This document shows, piece by piece, positions 9,981 through 21,293 of a DNA stretch of 64,000 bases (positions are counted from its first letter, which is position 1; the number at the start of each line of letters is the position of its first letter). Position numbers and translations under genes: made by a program. The notes beneath the pieces are model-generated. The model made no database searches. It had not been told where the DNA came from and saw only the letters and a list, made by a program, of their open reading frames with translations. The stretch is from Chytridium lagenaria (lineage: Eukaryota; Chytridiomycota; Chytridiomycetes; Chytridiales; Chytridiaceae): the NCBI GenBank assembly GCA_025449115.1, contig JAHLKC010000155.1, positions 26,191-90,190 on the forward strand, read 5' to 3'.

Positions 9981-12900
9981 ATGAAAGCTGCAGGTGTGAA
10001 GTCCAAGACGTTGAGGTGTCCGTTCTGTACTATACAACCGCACTCAACCGGATCCTCTACAACCGCGCTTGTGCGGCATCTACAATCAGCTCACAGATTG
10101 TACTATGTTGCAAAGACGTACCACTGTGAGCGACCATTCTGCGGGAGTACTATTCAGAATGCTACCCCGGATCAGGTAGCGCTACATGTTCTAAGTCACA
10201 AACGACCATACAAAGGTTAGTTTCTCTTTCCGTTTATATTAGTGTACAACCTTTTGATATACTTGTTATATAGCCCGCACAGTTATCGCTTTGCCTACTG
10301 GAGTTGATGTACTGGAAGGTCGTGATGCTTTCAGGGCTGATCCTAGCCCACGGAATGGAGGGTTACCATTTCAGAACGTAATTGATTTGCGTCACGACGT
10401 TAACGAGCAACATGATGATAATGAAAGGATAGGTATTGATGTGGGAGAATATTTGGAGAGGGAGGTGGACGAGGAGGATGACGGTGATGATGGTGAAGAA
10501 GGAAGGGCAACTGAAAATGATTCGGTTGCCGATGACGACGGCAACGACGACGACAACAATGTGGGAGAATATTCGGAGAGTGAGTTAGACGAGGAGGATG
10601 ACGGTGATGATGGTGAAGAAGGAAGGGCAACTGAAAATGATTCGGTTGCCGATGACGACGGCAACGACGACGACAACGATGTGGAGGGTGATGAAGGATC
10701 AAATGAAACTGAAAATGATTCGGTTACCAATGATGACGGCAACAACGATGACAATGGCAGCGACAACGAAGAATTTGATCAGGCGGATGACGACATGGAT
10801 ATTGCTGTAGATGGTAGGATAGCAATTAAGCAAATACACAGTTAATAACATTTTTTATAGAAAGTATGGATGTCAAAACCGTATGGGATAGCATCAAATC
10901 CAACCAAGAAATTCAGAATCTCGTCACGCTGTATATTATGGTTACTGAAAGCAAGCTCACGCACAAGGCATACCATGCCATGATCAACCTTCCATACTTT
11001 AAGGAAACCGCTTTGAAACTGCCACCGAAGAGGTTGCAAAATCTGATAGCCAAAATTAACCGCCTGGTCGCAAAAACGTCTCTTACCCACACACCGTATT
11101 CTTTGAGCCGGATGCCGTAAATTCCAATGTCACCGCACAGCAGCACTGCGTCCCATACCTTCCAATCTCCACCGTTGTACGGTTTTGGCTCTCCTCTCCC
11201 GTGTTGCGGCAGGAAATTGTTAATGTTAACAACACGTCCACCCTACCTTATTTGACCACGGATCAAACCTTACGAGACCGTATTTATGAGATGGAACAGA
11301 ACGAGGGAAGCGTTATTCACCATGTTTGGGATGGATGTGACTGGTTGGGCTTACTCGAACGAACTAGTAGTCTTTGGCGCGTCAGTTTTGATCGTGGAAT
11401 TCGAAAGGGCTTTCGGCCTTTATTTCTTCATCTATATTTTTACAATGATGAGTTTGGGTGGAAGGGTCTTGGAAAACAAGATTTAAAGCATCTAGTCTTC
11501 ATGGTTACCGCTGGTGAAATGGGTCGGGAGTTTCGCGGTCGGCCAAAATCGTTGGCTGTTCTGCCAATAATGCTTTGCAAAAGCAAATCTCGCGACTTTG
11601 CAGGCAGTGACGCCTTGCTCGAGTTGTTTACTCCAGATCTCCAAGAGCTATCAACGGGGAAGTTATTCGAAATTGAGGGGATCAAGTATCTTGTATTTGC
11701 ATACGTATGGATAATAGTCGGTGACATACCAGCAAGAAAAGAAATATGCGGCCTCTCACCCTCAGTTCATGCACAACAGCCATGCCATCTGTGTACAATG
11801 AACTTGGGGGATCCAATCGACATGCCGCAGCAACTCAGGAATAATCGGGATATGACTGATAATCTTACCATCAATCGCGGGAATACTGGATTACCATTCC
11901 GCGATCGTGAGTCAGAATTGGCTGCACGCGGTATCAACCGTATTTCCGAGATCTTGAAATGGCCAGGCTGCAGCATACCTGTCAACATCGTTACAGATTT
12001 GATGCATGAAGCTTACCTTGGCGACTGTGGTCGCTTTTTCTTTTCCGTCATGGATTCACTTCCGGGAGGTGCCGACGGGAAATGGAAGTTACTTGGGAAA
12101 GAAAGTCAATCTTACCGTGTGTTAAACGGTACATCCGGGTCGTATTCGTTCAAAAATGCATCTCAATGGAGGGGTTTGAAAGCTCACGGCATCAAACTGT
12201 TTGTGAAGCTTCTCCGTTCATGATGCTGAAGTTAAAACTAATCTCTTCAGCATCATCCCTGCAGTATGTGAACGCTTTAAGGGATGGTGCGTTTATGTAC
12301 GAATAATTTCTCTTCTCGCTGGTCACAGTTTACGGTCAGAAGATATGAATGAAATCGAAAGACTCATCAGTATTCTTATGGCTAATGCAAACACCATGCT
12401 AAGGTTTTCTCTCAATACCCACTTACTGAAGCATTGGAGCTATTTTGTGAGAAGGTTCGGGCCTCCAAGAGACTATTGGTGTTTTGTTTTTGAGGCCATT
12501 ATTGGTGGCCTTAAGCACTATTTTGGCAATATTAATTATCGCCATGTTTCACGTTCAATTTTCGAGAGATACTGTGCTAATATGACGATGGAGCTCTTTC
12601 AACAATTAGAAAGCAAATCATCTAACCTGCCAATAAGGTATAACCTGTAAAAGTGCTTGTTTGAACTAATTTCTTTATATATTTTAAGATTCAACTTTCC
12701 CACCGTTGGCAAAAAATGGACTCGGCGTGATACACTCTTCTGCAATGTATCCCTTTCGCGCGATATTCGGGGTCGTGACCTTTATTTTTCTGAAAAAGGG
12801 CAAGCGAATGTAAACTTTGAGGTTTACAAGCCAGGAAGTAAAGTTCTTATCAAGTCAGATAATGCCGACATCAGTCACGTTGGGGAGATCATTTATTTTG

Positions 12901-13133
12901 CATGGACTGAAAACTTCGAACATCGCCTTTTTTTTTACTTTAAACCGCGGTCAGAGGAACGTACGATTCATTCAACGTATTTAATTCATTTTTGCCGCAT
13001 CTCCAAAGAGAATTCACGAGATATCCACATAGGAAAGGTTGATACCATTATAAAACCTTTAAGAATTATGGAGATGGATATTGGAGGAGCTAGCACGCAT
13101 TATATCTGTACTAATTTGTCTATTGATGAATAA
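9981..13133 (+). CDS. CACTA/Plavaka-like transposase (frameshifted)
   Basis: The predicted product starts with C2H2-type fingers: LRCPFC...H...H and YHCERPFCG...H...H. It continues through an acidic Asp/Glu repeat (about 10,390-10,800), then the transposase body. That body holds EFGWKGLGKQDLKHL, later DIPARKEICGLSP and QPCHLC, VTDLMHEAYLGDCG, and HLLKHWSYFVRRFGPP with IIGGLKHYF; these fit the Tnp2/DUF4218-type blocks of CACTA and Plavaka transposases. A C-terminal part with HVGEIIYF may be BAH-like. Introns: 10,216-10,273 and 10,814-10,860, and a third near 12,638-12,689. Single-base shifts near 11,100 and 12,213 break the frame, so this copy is inactive unless they are sequencing errors. Stop at 13,131-13,133. 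The element would be cut and pasted by this protein. Confidence 0.75.
10441..10770 (+). repeat. 120-bp in-frame tandem repeat coding an acidic domain
   Basis: Units at 10441-10560 and 10561-10680 differ at only a few bases and are followed by a partial, more diverged third. Each encodes 40 residues rich in Asp, Glu and Asn, such as DEEDDGDDGEEGRATENDSV. The multiple of three keeps the transposase frame open, so the copies expand without harm to the protein. Confidence 0.9.
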
Positions 13134-13147
13134 AACCTCTACTGCGA

Positions 13148-16100
13148 ATGGACGTGCATGATGGTGTGTCCGAAAATTGTAAAAGAAAAAAATTGCAACG
13201 GTGCTTTGCTCATTCACTCCCCAACACAGTCACGATCACCACGATCACCGCATCCGTTATGGACGACATCAGTGACAGTGACGACTTTGATCAAGATTCG
13301 ACATATTCCGATCCACCCGACCAGTGACATCCAATTTTGCAAGCACTAGAACGTCAAGTCAGCCCAATGACGTTCCAGCTTTATTCTCCAACGGACAATC
13401 GGAAAACAGGGTGTTTCAATTCGAAAAGAAGAACCACCAAGGAGGCTTTGGCTTTAAAAGTGCAGGCTTACCGGTACCATCGGTATCTTCATCGTATGGT
13501 GGTGTCAGTGGTAGTCGAGGCACAGAATGCCACCTTTGTCGTCAAAAGGATGCCGTCATACGTCAGCAGCGTCAAGAAATGGAGGACATTAAGATAAACT
13601 ACTCTGATGCTGGAATTATGCTAAATGAGTTGGCTGAACGGGTATTATTTTTGCACCAGAGCACGGAGGAATTAGCTGCTGGAATAAAGGAAAAGAATGG
13701 TCGTGGTATAATTAATCTGCGTAATTATTTGTACGTTTCTTTATTATATCGTTAATTAATCATTTCTGAAAGTGAAAATACGGGTGTTTCATCCGTTACT
13801 TCTTTACACCGAAGCGAAACGTTGGGGAGAGAAAAAGCTCACGAGGCGGAAAGAGATATCAAAATATCGGAAAGAGTGATATTAATGTGTTTGAGCCTGT
13901 GGAAGGAGATAACCCTTGGAGCGCACTCCATGCAGTAAGGATATTTTAATTGTTATCATAATTAACATAATGTAGGCTTATCAGAATCGGAATAAGGCAA
14001 TTACTCTGAAGGCATCAAACCTTGCAATCCCACAGGAATGGGAAGCTTTTAAAAGATCTTTCGTTAAACCGGCATTCATGGAATTAATTCGAAACAAAGA
14101 AAAAGACGAGCTATTCGACGAAATTATGTTAAACTTATTTAAGCAAAATTGGATGGAAGAATTGTGGATTCGGTTTACACGCGAATCACGAAGAAGCAAA
14201 GAACTACATTGGATGGCTAGTGTTGTCTACGAGGAGTTGGATTACGAAGGAGAGGAGGAAATTAAAAAAGCTTGAGGGGCAGTAAGTTGGCTTGTGTAAT
14301 GACGTTGTAATTACAGGTTATGTTAATTGTATTTATTATAGGAACAGGACGTTGACTTAACACCATATGTTGTTGACGACGTCGATGATGTTGTCTTTCA
14401 GTCAAGTCATCCCAAAATAATTGCGAAAACGCCGATTCGGATGTCGACCGAGGTTGATAACCGGTTACAAGCCCGCCGCAAAGGTAAACACTCGAGTTCT
14501 TTCCCCATTACTCTCCCATTTTTTAATGCTCTATTTGTCTTTTTTATATAATATTTAGCTGTTGATAATGGCAAGGCACCTCCCAAAGTTATATTAGTCT
14601 CGCAGCAGGACAAAAGTGAAAGTAACGACTCGAAAAAGAGGTGGTTCAACCAGATAATTCAAAGGCTTGATAACGGAGATACTTCGGACTACAGCGCGTT
14701 GCCACCTGAAAACCGTTCTGCCTTGCTACACGAAACAATACAGACCTTTAACGGAAACATTTTGGCGAAGAAACCCGTTCCCGACCCAGCCTTGATAATT
14801 TCTCGAATTGTTATTCTTTCCGAGTACGAAGTTCTACTTGATAGCCGGGTAAGCCGACAAGTAACCCAAACTACTGTTGACACAACTGTTTTATTTAGGA
14901 ATGTCTTCAAACATACCGCAAATTTATGAAGTACGTCTGGATGGAAGCGAGCGTGACTTTCCACCTTAAAGAAAGTTTTTCGGACTCAAGAATCGACTCA
15001 TTAGTCGTATGGGGCAATTAATGGCTGCTTTATTGTTGTCGACATTAAATTCAGACACTTCTGATGTTGAACAAATGATTTGCCGAATCGGTGATCACGA
15101 TCAAGCTGTAAGGAAAGGCTTACCTACAGAGAATTCATCCGGGAGTGTTTCACAGGTATATAAATATTTATATATATGTTTTATCATTGAATATAGGCGC
15201 TTCAAACAATGATTAGTCAAACAAAAGAAAAGGACGACAACGAACTAGTGCAGGCGTCATATGTAAACATCATCCTACTTCTCTCACGGCAATTCGACGA
15301 TGAAGACGGCTGTGCTCCATACGACGAGGACGATTATGACGAACAAAGCGTGAGTCCATATTTTTAGACATCTAAATTAAAGTGTAAAGCTTCTTAGCAC
15401 TATGGACAACATATTTACATTGCACGAAGACGCAGATAGATCAGGGAAACGTGGAAGGTATCCTTCCTCTGCGTCATTTGGAAAGTGTACTTTCCGAAGA
15501 AACCGAATAGATTTTTCAAGGCAGCAAGGCTTGTTGCAGACGCAATATTTGAACTTTCTGCGTTTGGTGCGAAGGAAAATACCGTTCTCTGGAAAGTACT
15601 TCAACAGTTTCCCCCGGTGGAAAAATTTATTAACTCTTTCGTCTATTTTAACGGACTTCCATTTGCCTGGCTGGGACAATAGCGGTGAAGACTTTTTTAA
15701 TGTGAAATGTTCTAAACTAATATAATTTAATTACAGTTAATAGAACAAATCCAGACGCCGCGTCTGCCGCGTCTGCCATGAAATCGCCGGAACACGTACA
15801 ACCGGCCTCGCAGGCTACCCCGACAAGCCAGCACAACGTTGGTTTTGGTGGGTTTCGTGGAACATTCAATCCGCCAGTACATCGGCCTTCATCGTCGTCG
15901 CAGCAGCAGCAGACAAACCAAACGCATCAAAATCTTCTCCAACCCCCACCGCAGACTCAGCAAAATCCACCACAACCAGTATCACACGGGGTACAGATGC
16001 ATCAAACGCCCCAATTTTCAACACACCCAGTCCCGCAAGCACAACATTTTCCGACGCACTCTGTCCCGCAAGCGCAACGATTTCCGACGCAACCAGTCCC

Positions 16101-17131
16101 ACAAGAAAAGCAATTTCCGCCGCAACAATCCTTGCCAGCAACGTTTCCTTCTTACTCTCCTTCTCAACTGAGACCTCCGCAACCGTATCATAATCAATCA
16201 CGACCTTTGCAGAATTTTACGCCACGACTGACCCAACAACCATACAACGTTCCGAACCCTCCGCATATAATGCCACAGCTAACCCAACCAATTTTCACAT
16301 CTCACCCGCAAACTTTACAGCCCCACCCGTATACTCGACGCCCTGACCAACAGCCAACTCAGACTCACCTTATAGGGCAGCCTTCATATACGTCCTCCGA
16401 CCAGTACATATCCGTTACAGGTATTCAGGCTCCATCATATCACGCTGCTTTGTTCGGACCGGCTTCACCGACACCATACAACCCACAAAGTAAGTTGACG
16501 CCAACTGCATCTTATACTTCAAACATATTTACGGCACCTTTCTTGATGTTTAACTCGTTATGAAGTTTCCCAACGGAGCAATAATACGCCAAGAGAAGGG
16601 AGTAATGGTCAGCAGCAACATTTTTTATCTTCAACTAAATTAAGTATAGAGCAAGCGGCAAAAAGAACCATGCTTACCAGTGAAATGAACGGTTTAGATC
16701 ATTCTTCTTCGTTAATGCAAGATCTGGATCCCATGTCACTGTTTCAGAATGGAGGAAAATCCCTACTTTAGACGGTTCAGATGCACTCGAAAATGTAAGA
16801 TTTGCTGCAATTCTTAGCGGTCGAAGATAACATTATACAGAACCAAAAAGAGAATGTTATCCCATCACAGCAAATGACACTGACGTTTTAGAATCACCAA
16901 CGGCGTCACAATCTGTACCGGCGTCCAAAGGTAATACTTAGTTTTTATTTAACTCACCACAGTTTAGAAATCTCAACAAATAAAACGACAACAGTTGAAA
17001 ATACGGGGGAAGGTTGTGACGAGGACGAGGTGGTTGATGAGTTGGGAGGGAGCGTAGCGGAGGCCTTAGGTTTGGGGGCTAAACGAAGTTTAAGAGGGCG
17101 GAAAGGATCAAAGAAACGAAAGACAAAGTGA
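13148..17131 (+). CDS. second gene of the Plavaka-like element; function unknown
   Basis: A long multi-exon reading path follows the transposase in the same direction. From ATG 13,148 (a second in-frame ATG is at 13,259) it encodes an acidic start, then after a probable one-base shift at 13,324 a part with CHLCRQKD and a coiled-coil-like stretch. Exons around 13,980-14,275, 14,340-14,484, 14,560-14,860, 14,900-15,155 and 15,200-15,350 are joined by short GT-AG introns. A Gln/Pro-rich region occupies about 15,780-16,560. The end, after several further exons, is acidic and then strongly basic (RKGSKKRKTK) with the stop at 17,129-17,131; the tail looks like a nuclear signal. CACTA elements often carry a second DNA-binding protein (TnpA role), so that is the best guess, but no domain is recognised. 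Confidence 0.55.
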
Positions 17132-17473
17132 AATTCAATAAAGTCCTGTGCACCTTCATTAACCTTGTGTAACGTGTAGTAGCTTGTAACTGGTTGCCAT
17201 CAGGTTGCCAACCTGCGGCCATCTGGTTGACATATAGTCGAGATAAACAGAATGGGCACCCATCAGGCGGGTGTTCTGCTGGAGTCCGACGGCAATGTGT
17301 TACAAAAATCTAGCCAACCATGAATTTGTCATGTTTTTAAAAATGTTTTATTGGCTACAAGTTATCGGCCTGATCAAGTGCTATTCAACGGTAAGATCCT
17401 GCCCTGCGCCCGCCTTTCTGCCAGCCAGAACAGGGCCAGAACCCATCCCAACCCTTTTTCAGTTCGCTGTGTA

Positions 17474-17785
17474 AGTTTTTTAACTATGAAATTCATACAG
17501 ATAATATGATTTCCTCGCTTACATCAACATACCCTTGCAAAACTACAACCCTTAGTTCGGTGGATATCACCGAGGTTGATGATTCTTTTGCAACGATAGT
17601 TAGTGTAAGTTGGGCCCAAATCATAATAGGTGATGTAGTTAAGTAGCAGAGATGATTAGTGTGTATTTAGAAAACTTACGCCAAATGGCGTGTAAATTTT
17701 CATCTAACCAAATCAATAAACATTTAAACATGACGACTTAAGTAAAGCAGTTTATTAAATTGGTTGCGTATGAACAGGATTTAAC
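17474..17785 (-). repeat. outer LTR copy, 5' part
   Basis: This is the remainder of the LTR cut by the Plavaka-like element. Read on the minus strand it begins TGTTAAATCCTG at 17785. It matches 9,138-9,451 with few differences. Together with 9,504-9,779 it gives about 590 bp, the same length as the inner copy. Confidence 0.85.
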
Positions 17786-18311
17786 ACAGGCATGCCATCA
17801 TGGCAACGCATACCAACGTATGCGGTGACATACCTTTGGTGACCGATTTATATTTTGGTGCGACGCTCATTTTTGGTAAATTCATGTGTTGGCCTCTACG
17901 GTGTGATTCCATCAAGTGCTGCAGGGACTTGGGGAAGCCCGATATTGCAGCGATATTAATAGGAGCTGTAGGGTATACGTTTATGTATCATATGTACAAA
18001 TGTGGTGTGAATGGCATTGCTCTTGGTATCGGAAATGTCGAGAAGGCATGCCATCACGGCAATGCATACCAACGTATGCGGTGACATACCTTTGGTGACC
18101 GATTTATATTTTGGTGCGACGCTCGTTTTGAAATAATAGAAAAAGCACAACGTACCAACGTATACGGTAGTAAACGTTGTCGGAAAAAGAATTGTCAATT
18201 TTCTCTGTGCAACGGTATTGAAATTGATCAACGTACGTATACGACGGTATATATTTGAAATTCGACGAAATTTTATTACTAGTCGTCGGTTTTCACCCCG
18301 GTATTTATCCC
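17786..18311. mobile_element. KDZ-type right end with an 80-bp direct repeat
   Basis: The last 60 bases (TTCGACGAAAT... GTCGTCGGTTTT ...GGTATTTATCCC, ending 18311) match the right terminal repeat of the 7.4-kb KDZ-like element. Upstream, an 80-bp direct repeat occupies 17,789-17,868 and 18,045-18,124 with three or four differences. No GGG left end or matching 8-bp duplication is found at the junction with the LTR, so this is a fragment or a damaged non-autonomous copy. No gene is supported here. Confidence 0.65.
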
Positions 18312-19078
18312 ATGAAGTTCCATTAGCCCTAGAAGATTTTGTTTTCGTTGTTTATAAATAGTAATCTTGTATAGCCAAACGCCTTATTTTAAAGTGTGGG
18401 TGAATGTGAAGTTATGAAGCAACTCCACTGAACAGGCACAAGCACCCTAACCCTAACCCTTGAGTATTCTGTGAGGCGTTCAAGGATCGGACGTCGTCGG
18501 GGGGTGCCGCAACGCTAGGTCAAGACAACTGAGTCTAAAGTAAGGGTAAACCAGAGTTATTACGCCTTCATGGCACAACCCCTTACGAAGACCTGCTCGA
18601 TAACCACTTAAGTACTACTTCCTTTACGATGATTTGGGCTGTCTACTTGTCCTCGACGGGGAGTGCGACCAGAGAGGAGCCGTAGACAGACGAGGGAGGG
18701 AGTAGGAACGAGTTAAAACGGCTTACGAGGGAGGGAGTAGGAACGAGTTAAAACGGCTTACAGATGATTGTGAAGGTCCAGGATACTCCCTGGAGCGGGA
18801 TAGACTCCCTCCTCGTAGCCCCTTCTACCTAGGTACGTGTGATCCCACCTAGGTTCTTTCTTTTCTTCATTATTCGTTATTTCCACCCCTTTCCCATGAT
18901 AAAACCTAGCGAGAACAGCAGAGCTATACAGCGCAACAAATCCTTGCCTAGCGAAAGAGGAGCTGTAGCCGCAATTCCAACCTATAGCACGTATAAGGGG
19001 GATGGCGGCACGGCACAGTGAACTCTTCCTCTACTATGGTCAAGGCTTGAATAGTAGAGGGCCAAAGGGAGAACTTCA
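18312..19078. other. stretch without a gene; telomere-like bases and a 35-bp duplication
   Basis: ACCCTAACCCTAACCCT lies at 18,444-18,460. A 35-bp unit starting CGAGGGAGGGAGTAGGAACG occurs twice in tandem at 18,691-18,725 and 18,726-18,760. The rest shows no coding pattern that I can support. Confidence 0.5.
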
Positions 19079-20012
19079 CATTAAGCTTAGGTCCGCAGGG
19101 ACGGCATTTGCGCAATGGGTTGCGAGGATGGTGAGGAAGCCATGGTTATGTTTTAGACTGAAGTTTGTTTAAGGGAAAAGCGACAATCGTAAACCTGTCG
19201 CTGAAAATATATTGAGCAGTCTCCTTATATTCATTGACGAGACTTCGGCGAAAAAAGAGAGAGCATCCACGGATTCTCATACAAGCTTTTGAACTGATGT
19301 CTGAAAAGGTATTTAGGTATATTAACTTTAGGTTTATATTCTATTAGCTCCCGACGCTCTGTCGCAGGATCTTTTGATCCTGAATGGGCTATTAACGCCA
19401 ATCTCAGAGGAATCGAAGAACGCCCTAGTTTTTGTGCAGGAAGCTTTTTGTCCAGCGTTGAAGCGTTCCGTGATGCCATCACAAGGTATGATCTTAAGAC
19501 CAAGATTGAGGAAGAGGTTATTTCCAACATTCATAAGGCATTCACTCCTTTTAATGCTTTCTCACACTTGTCAGCCTGAAGCTCAATCCGTATCGTGGCT
19601 GTCAATTACGCACTTGCATTGTTCCCATCTTCCCGCGCTCTAATCGATATCGTCGCGTTGGCTAATGCCAAAAGTCAACAATGCGTGAAGAAGGACGACG
19701 GGTATTGGATTTCTTTGTTGCGTTTGTTTTTGCAAGTGTTGCTTTTTATTTGCGAAGTTTATGGGGTTGATGAGGGAGGAGATAGCGTTTGAAAAGTATC
19801 GGACGAAATTACCAAATCTTGCGTAGACGATGAAGGTGTGGAGTGATATGGGGAAGAAATTGAGACTGAGTTGAGGTTGCCTGGAGTAAGGTATACGAAA
19901 ACCCTCCTCTTGTCCTTATGCTCTTTGAAGGTAAGCTGGGTCGTATACGGCGGAAGGATACCCGTCTGCTGTGGAATTCTCGAGACGCCCTTTTGTTGTG
20001 ATGGCCACCATC
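19079..20012 (+). repeat. left arm of a long inverted repeat
   Basis: These 934 bp are the reverse complement, with scattered differences, of 41,918-42,830. Both arms contain broken frames such as GIEERPSFCAGSFL (left arm plus strand, about 19,410-19,450) and EEVISNIHKAF, so the repeat probably descends from a coding mobile element or a gene family member now decayed. I do not recognise the protein. Confidence 0.85.
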
Positions 20013-21293
20013 GGTACATACTCCGGATACATCGCCATCCATCACGCCTGATCTTCATGATGGGATTAAGCTTTTTCGGATATCATACCTAAGGCGGGAA
20101 AGCTTTCAAAGCGTATTTGGCCGAAGTATGGGGACGCGAGAAGGGGAATGAAAACGGAGTAAATTGGACTTTATGTGAGTCTTGAGATGGGCGTTGAAGG
20201 AACAGGAGTCAGGTAAGCATCCGCTCGACACCTAGCTTCTAATTTATCCGATATATGCGCTCGTTCTCTCTATCGCGTCGTCGTGCACGTCTTTAAGAGC
20301 GTATATTGTTGGGTGAATGCATATTAGACGTTTTTGTCGTCTCTTCGGACTAAGACTATAGTTTGTATGGGGACGTACCAGTTATGCGGATGGAGTGAGG
20401 CTTGACGCAATTATAAAATTGATTGACTAGTTGAATACGACCATTGCGAATCAATTTAAGCAGTTGAATAGCTTGATTTTTTACGTTTAGACGAACGAAT
20501 TCTGAGCAACATGTTAATATAGCATGTATATTTTATGTATCGTTGTATAGTTCACCCTCGAGCTCCGCCACGGTTCCATCCTTGTGCTAGGCTACCTTCT
20601 CGGAATCTGTACTATTGATCCCAGCCCAAGACCACGTAGTAAATTCGGCGTTACATGCGAAAAGCATCAAGACGCTGTTGGAGGCATTATAATCGACGTT
20701 GAATATGGTTGTGCTCGGTGAATGTGCGGCTTTAGCAGAAACTGGGAGATATGGGTTTTAGTGCCTGAAGCGAATGTGAATGCGATGGAGCTGGTGGACG
20801 ATGTGGTGAGAGGGAGGGAGGGGCGGAGGGATCCTGAAATAGTTCGAAGAACTTAGTGGACAGACTAAGATGGGATGGTAAAGTGATGATGTTTATGTTT
20901 GTTAGCTCTGCCTTTTTTTTTTCATTAAGGAAAGCTGCAAGAATTTGCTATTAATGCTCTTTGGCATATTAGGGTCGGTCACCTGCGTTGAGAAGAGGGA
21001 TTGCAATTTCATGTTTACTTTACCCTCGCTTCGTGGGAACCATATTAAGGTGAACTTCACTGTCGGGGACTGGGCTGTTTGCGCTACGGCATTTGGATAC
21101 GCGTCGTCGAGTTAGATGAGTATCTGGATGTAGCCTCGATGTCGACGATTTTTGCAGCTTCTGAGGACCTTAATTAATGAGGAATGTTTTTTTGGTCATA
21201 AGGTTCTAGCCAATTAAATGTTGCTATTGGAATGTGTCCAGATGTATCAAAAAAAACCCCTTTTTTTTTTTTTTTTTTTTTTTCGTTTAAAAC
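20013..21293. other. stretch without a supported gene
   Basis: No frame longer than about 60 residues with coding character is present on either strand. A run of about 23 T residues lies at 21,261-21,283, just before the F-box gene start, and may be part of its promoter or a slippage tract. Confidence 0.4.

Larger units (their letters stand above)
9780..17471 (+). mobile_element. complete CACTA/Plavaka-like DNA transposon, 7,692 bp
   Basis: The left end is CACAGCGAATTCAAAAAAGG and the right end, read backwards, is CACAGCGAACTGAAAAAGGG, so the first 9 bases are identical and the next 11 nearly so. The dinucleotide TA is present on both sides (9778-9779 and 17472-17473), while the uninterrupted LTR copy at 9,130-9,140 has a single TA at that point, which fixes the boundaries. 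CACTA/EnSpm elements start CACTA/CACAG and duplicate 2-3 bp (family knowledge). Two genes run left to right: a zinc-finger transposase (9981-13133) and a larger unknown gene (13148-17131). The subterminal right region repeats motifs such as GGTTGCCATCAGGTTGCC near 17,190. Confidence 0.88.

Noticed and set aside
10392..10766. Ser/Pro-rich minus-strand frames across the acidic repeat
   Set aside because: They are the antisense of the transposase acidic domain; the plus strand has spliced continuity with conserved blocks.
15866..16201. 111-residue minus-strand frame
   Set aside because: It mirrors the Gln/Pro-rich exon on the plus strand, whose composition keeps the opposite strand open.
18470..18900. 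Possible structured RNA or rRNA piece near the 35-bp duplication
   Set aside because: The sequence has a moderate GC content but I could not match any conserved rRNA or tRNA block.
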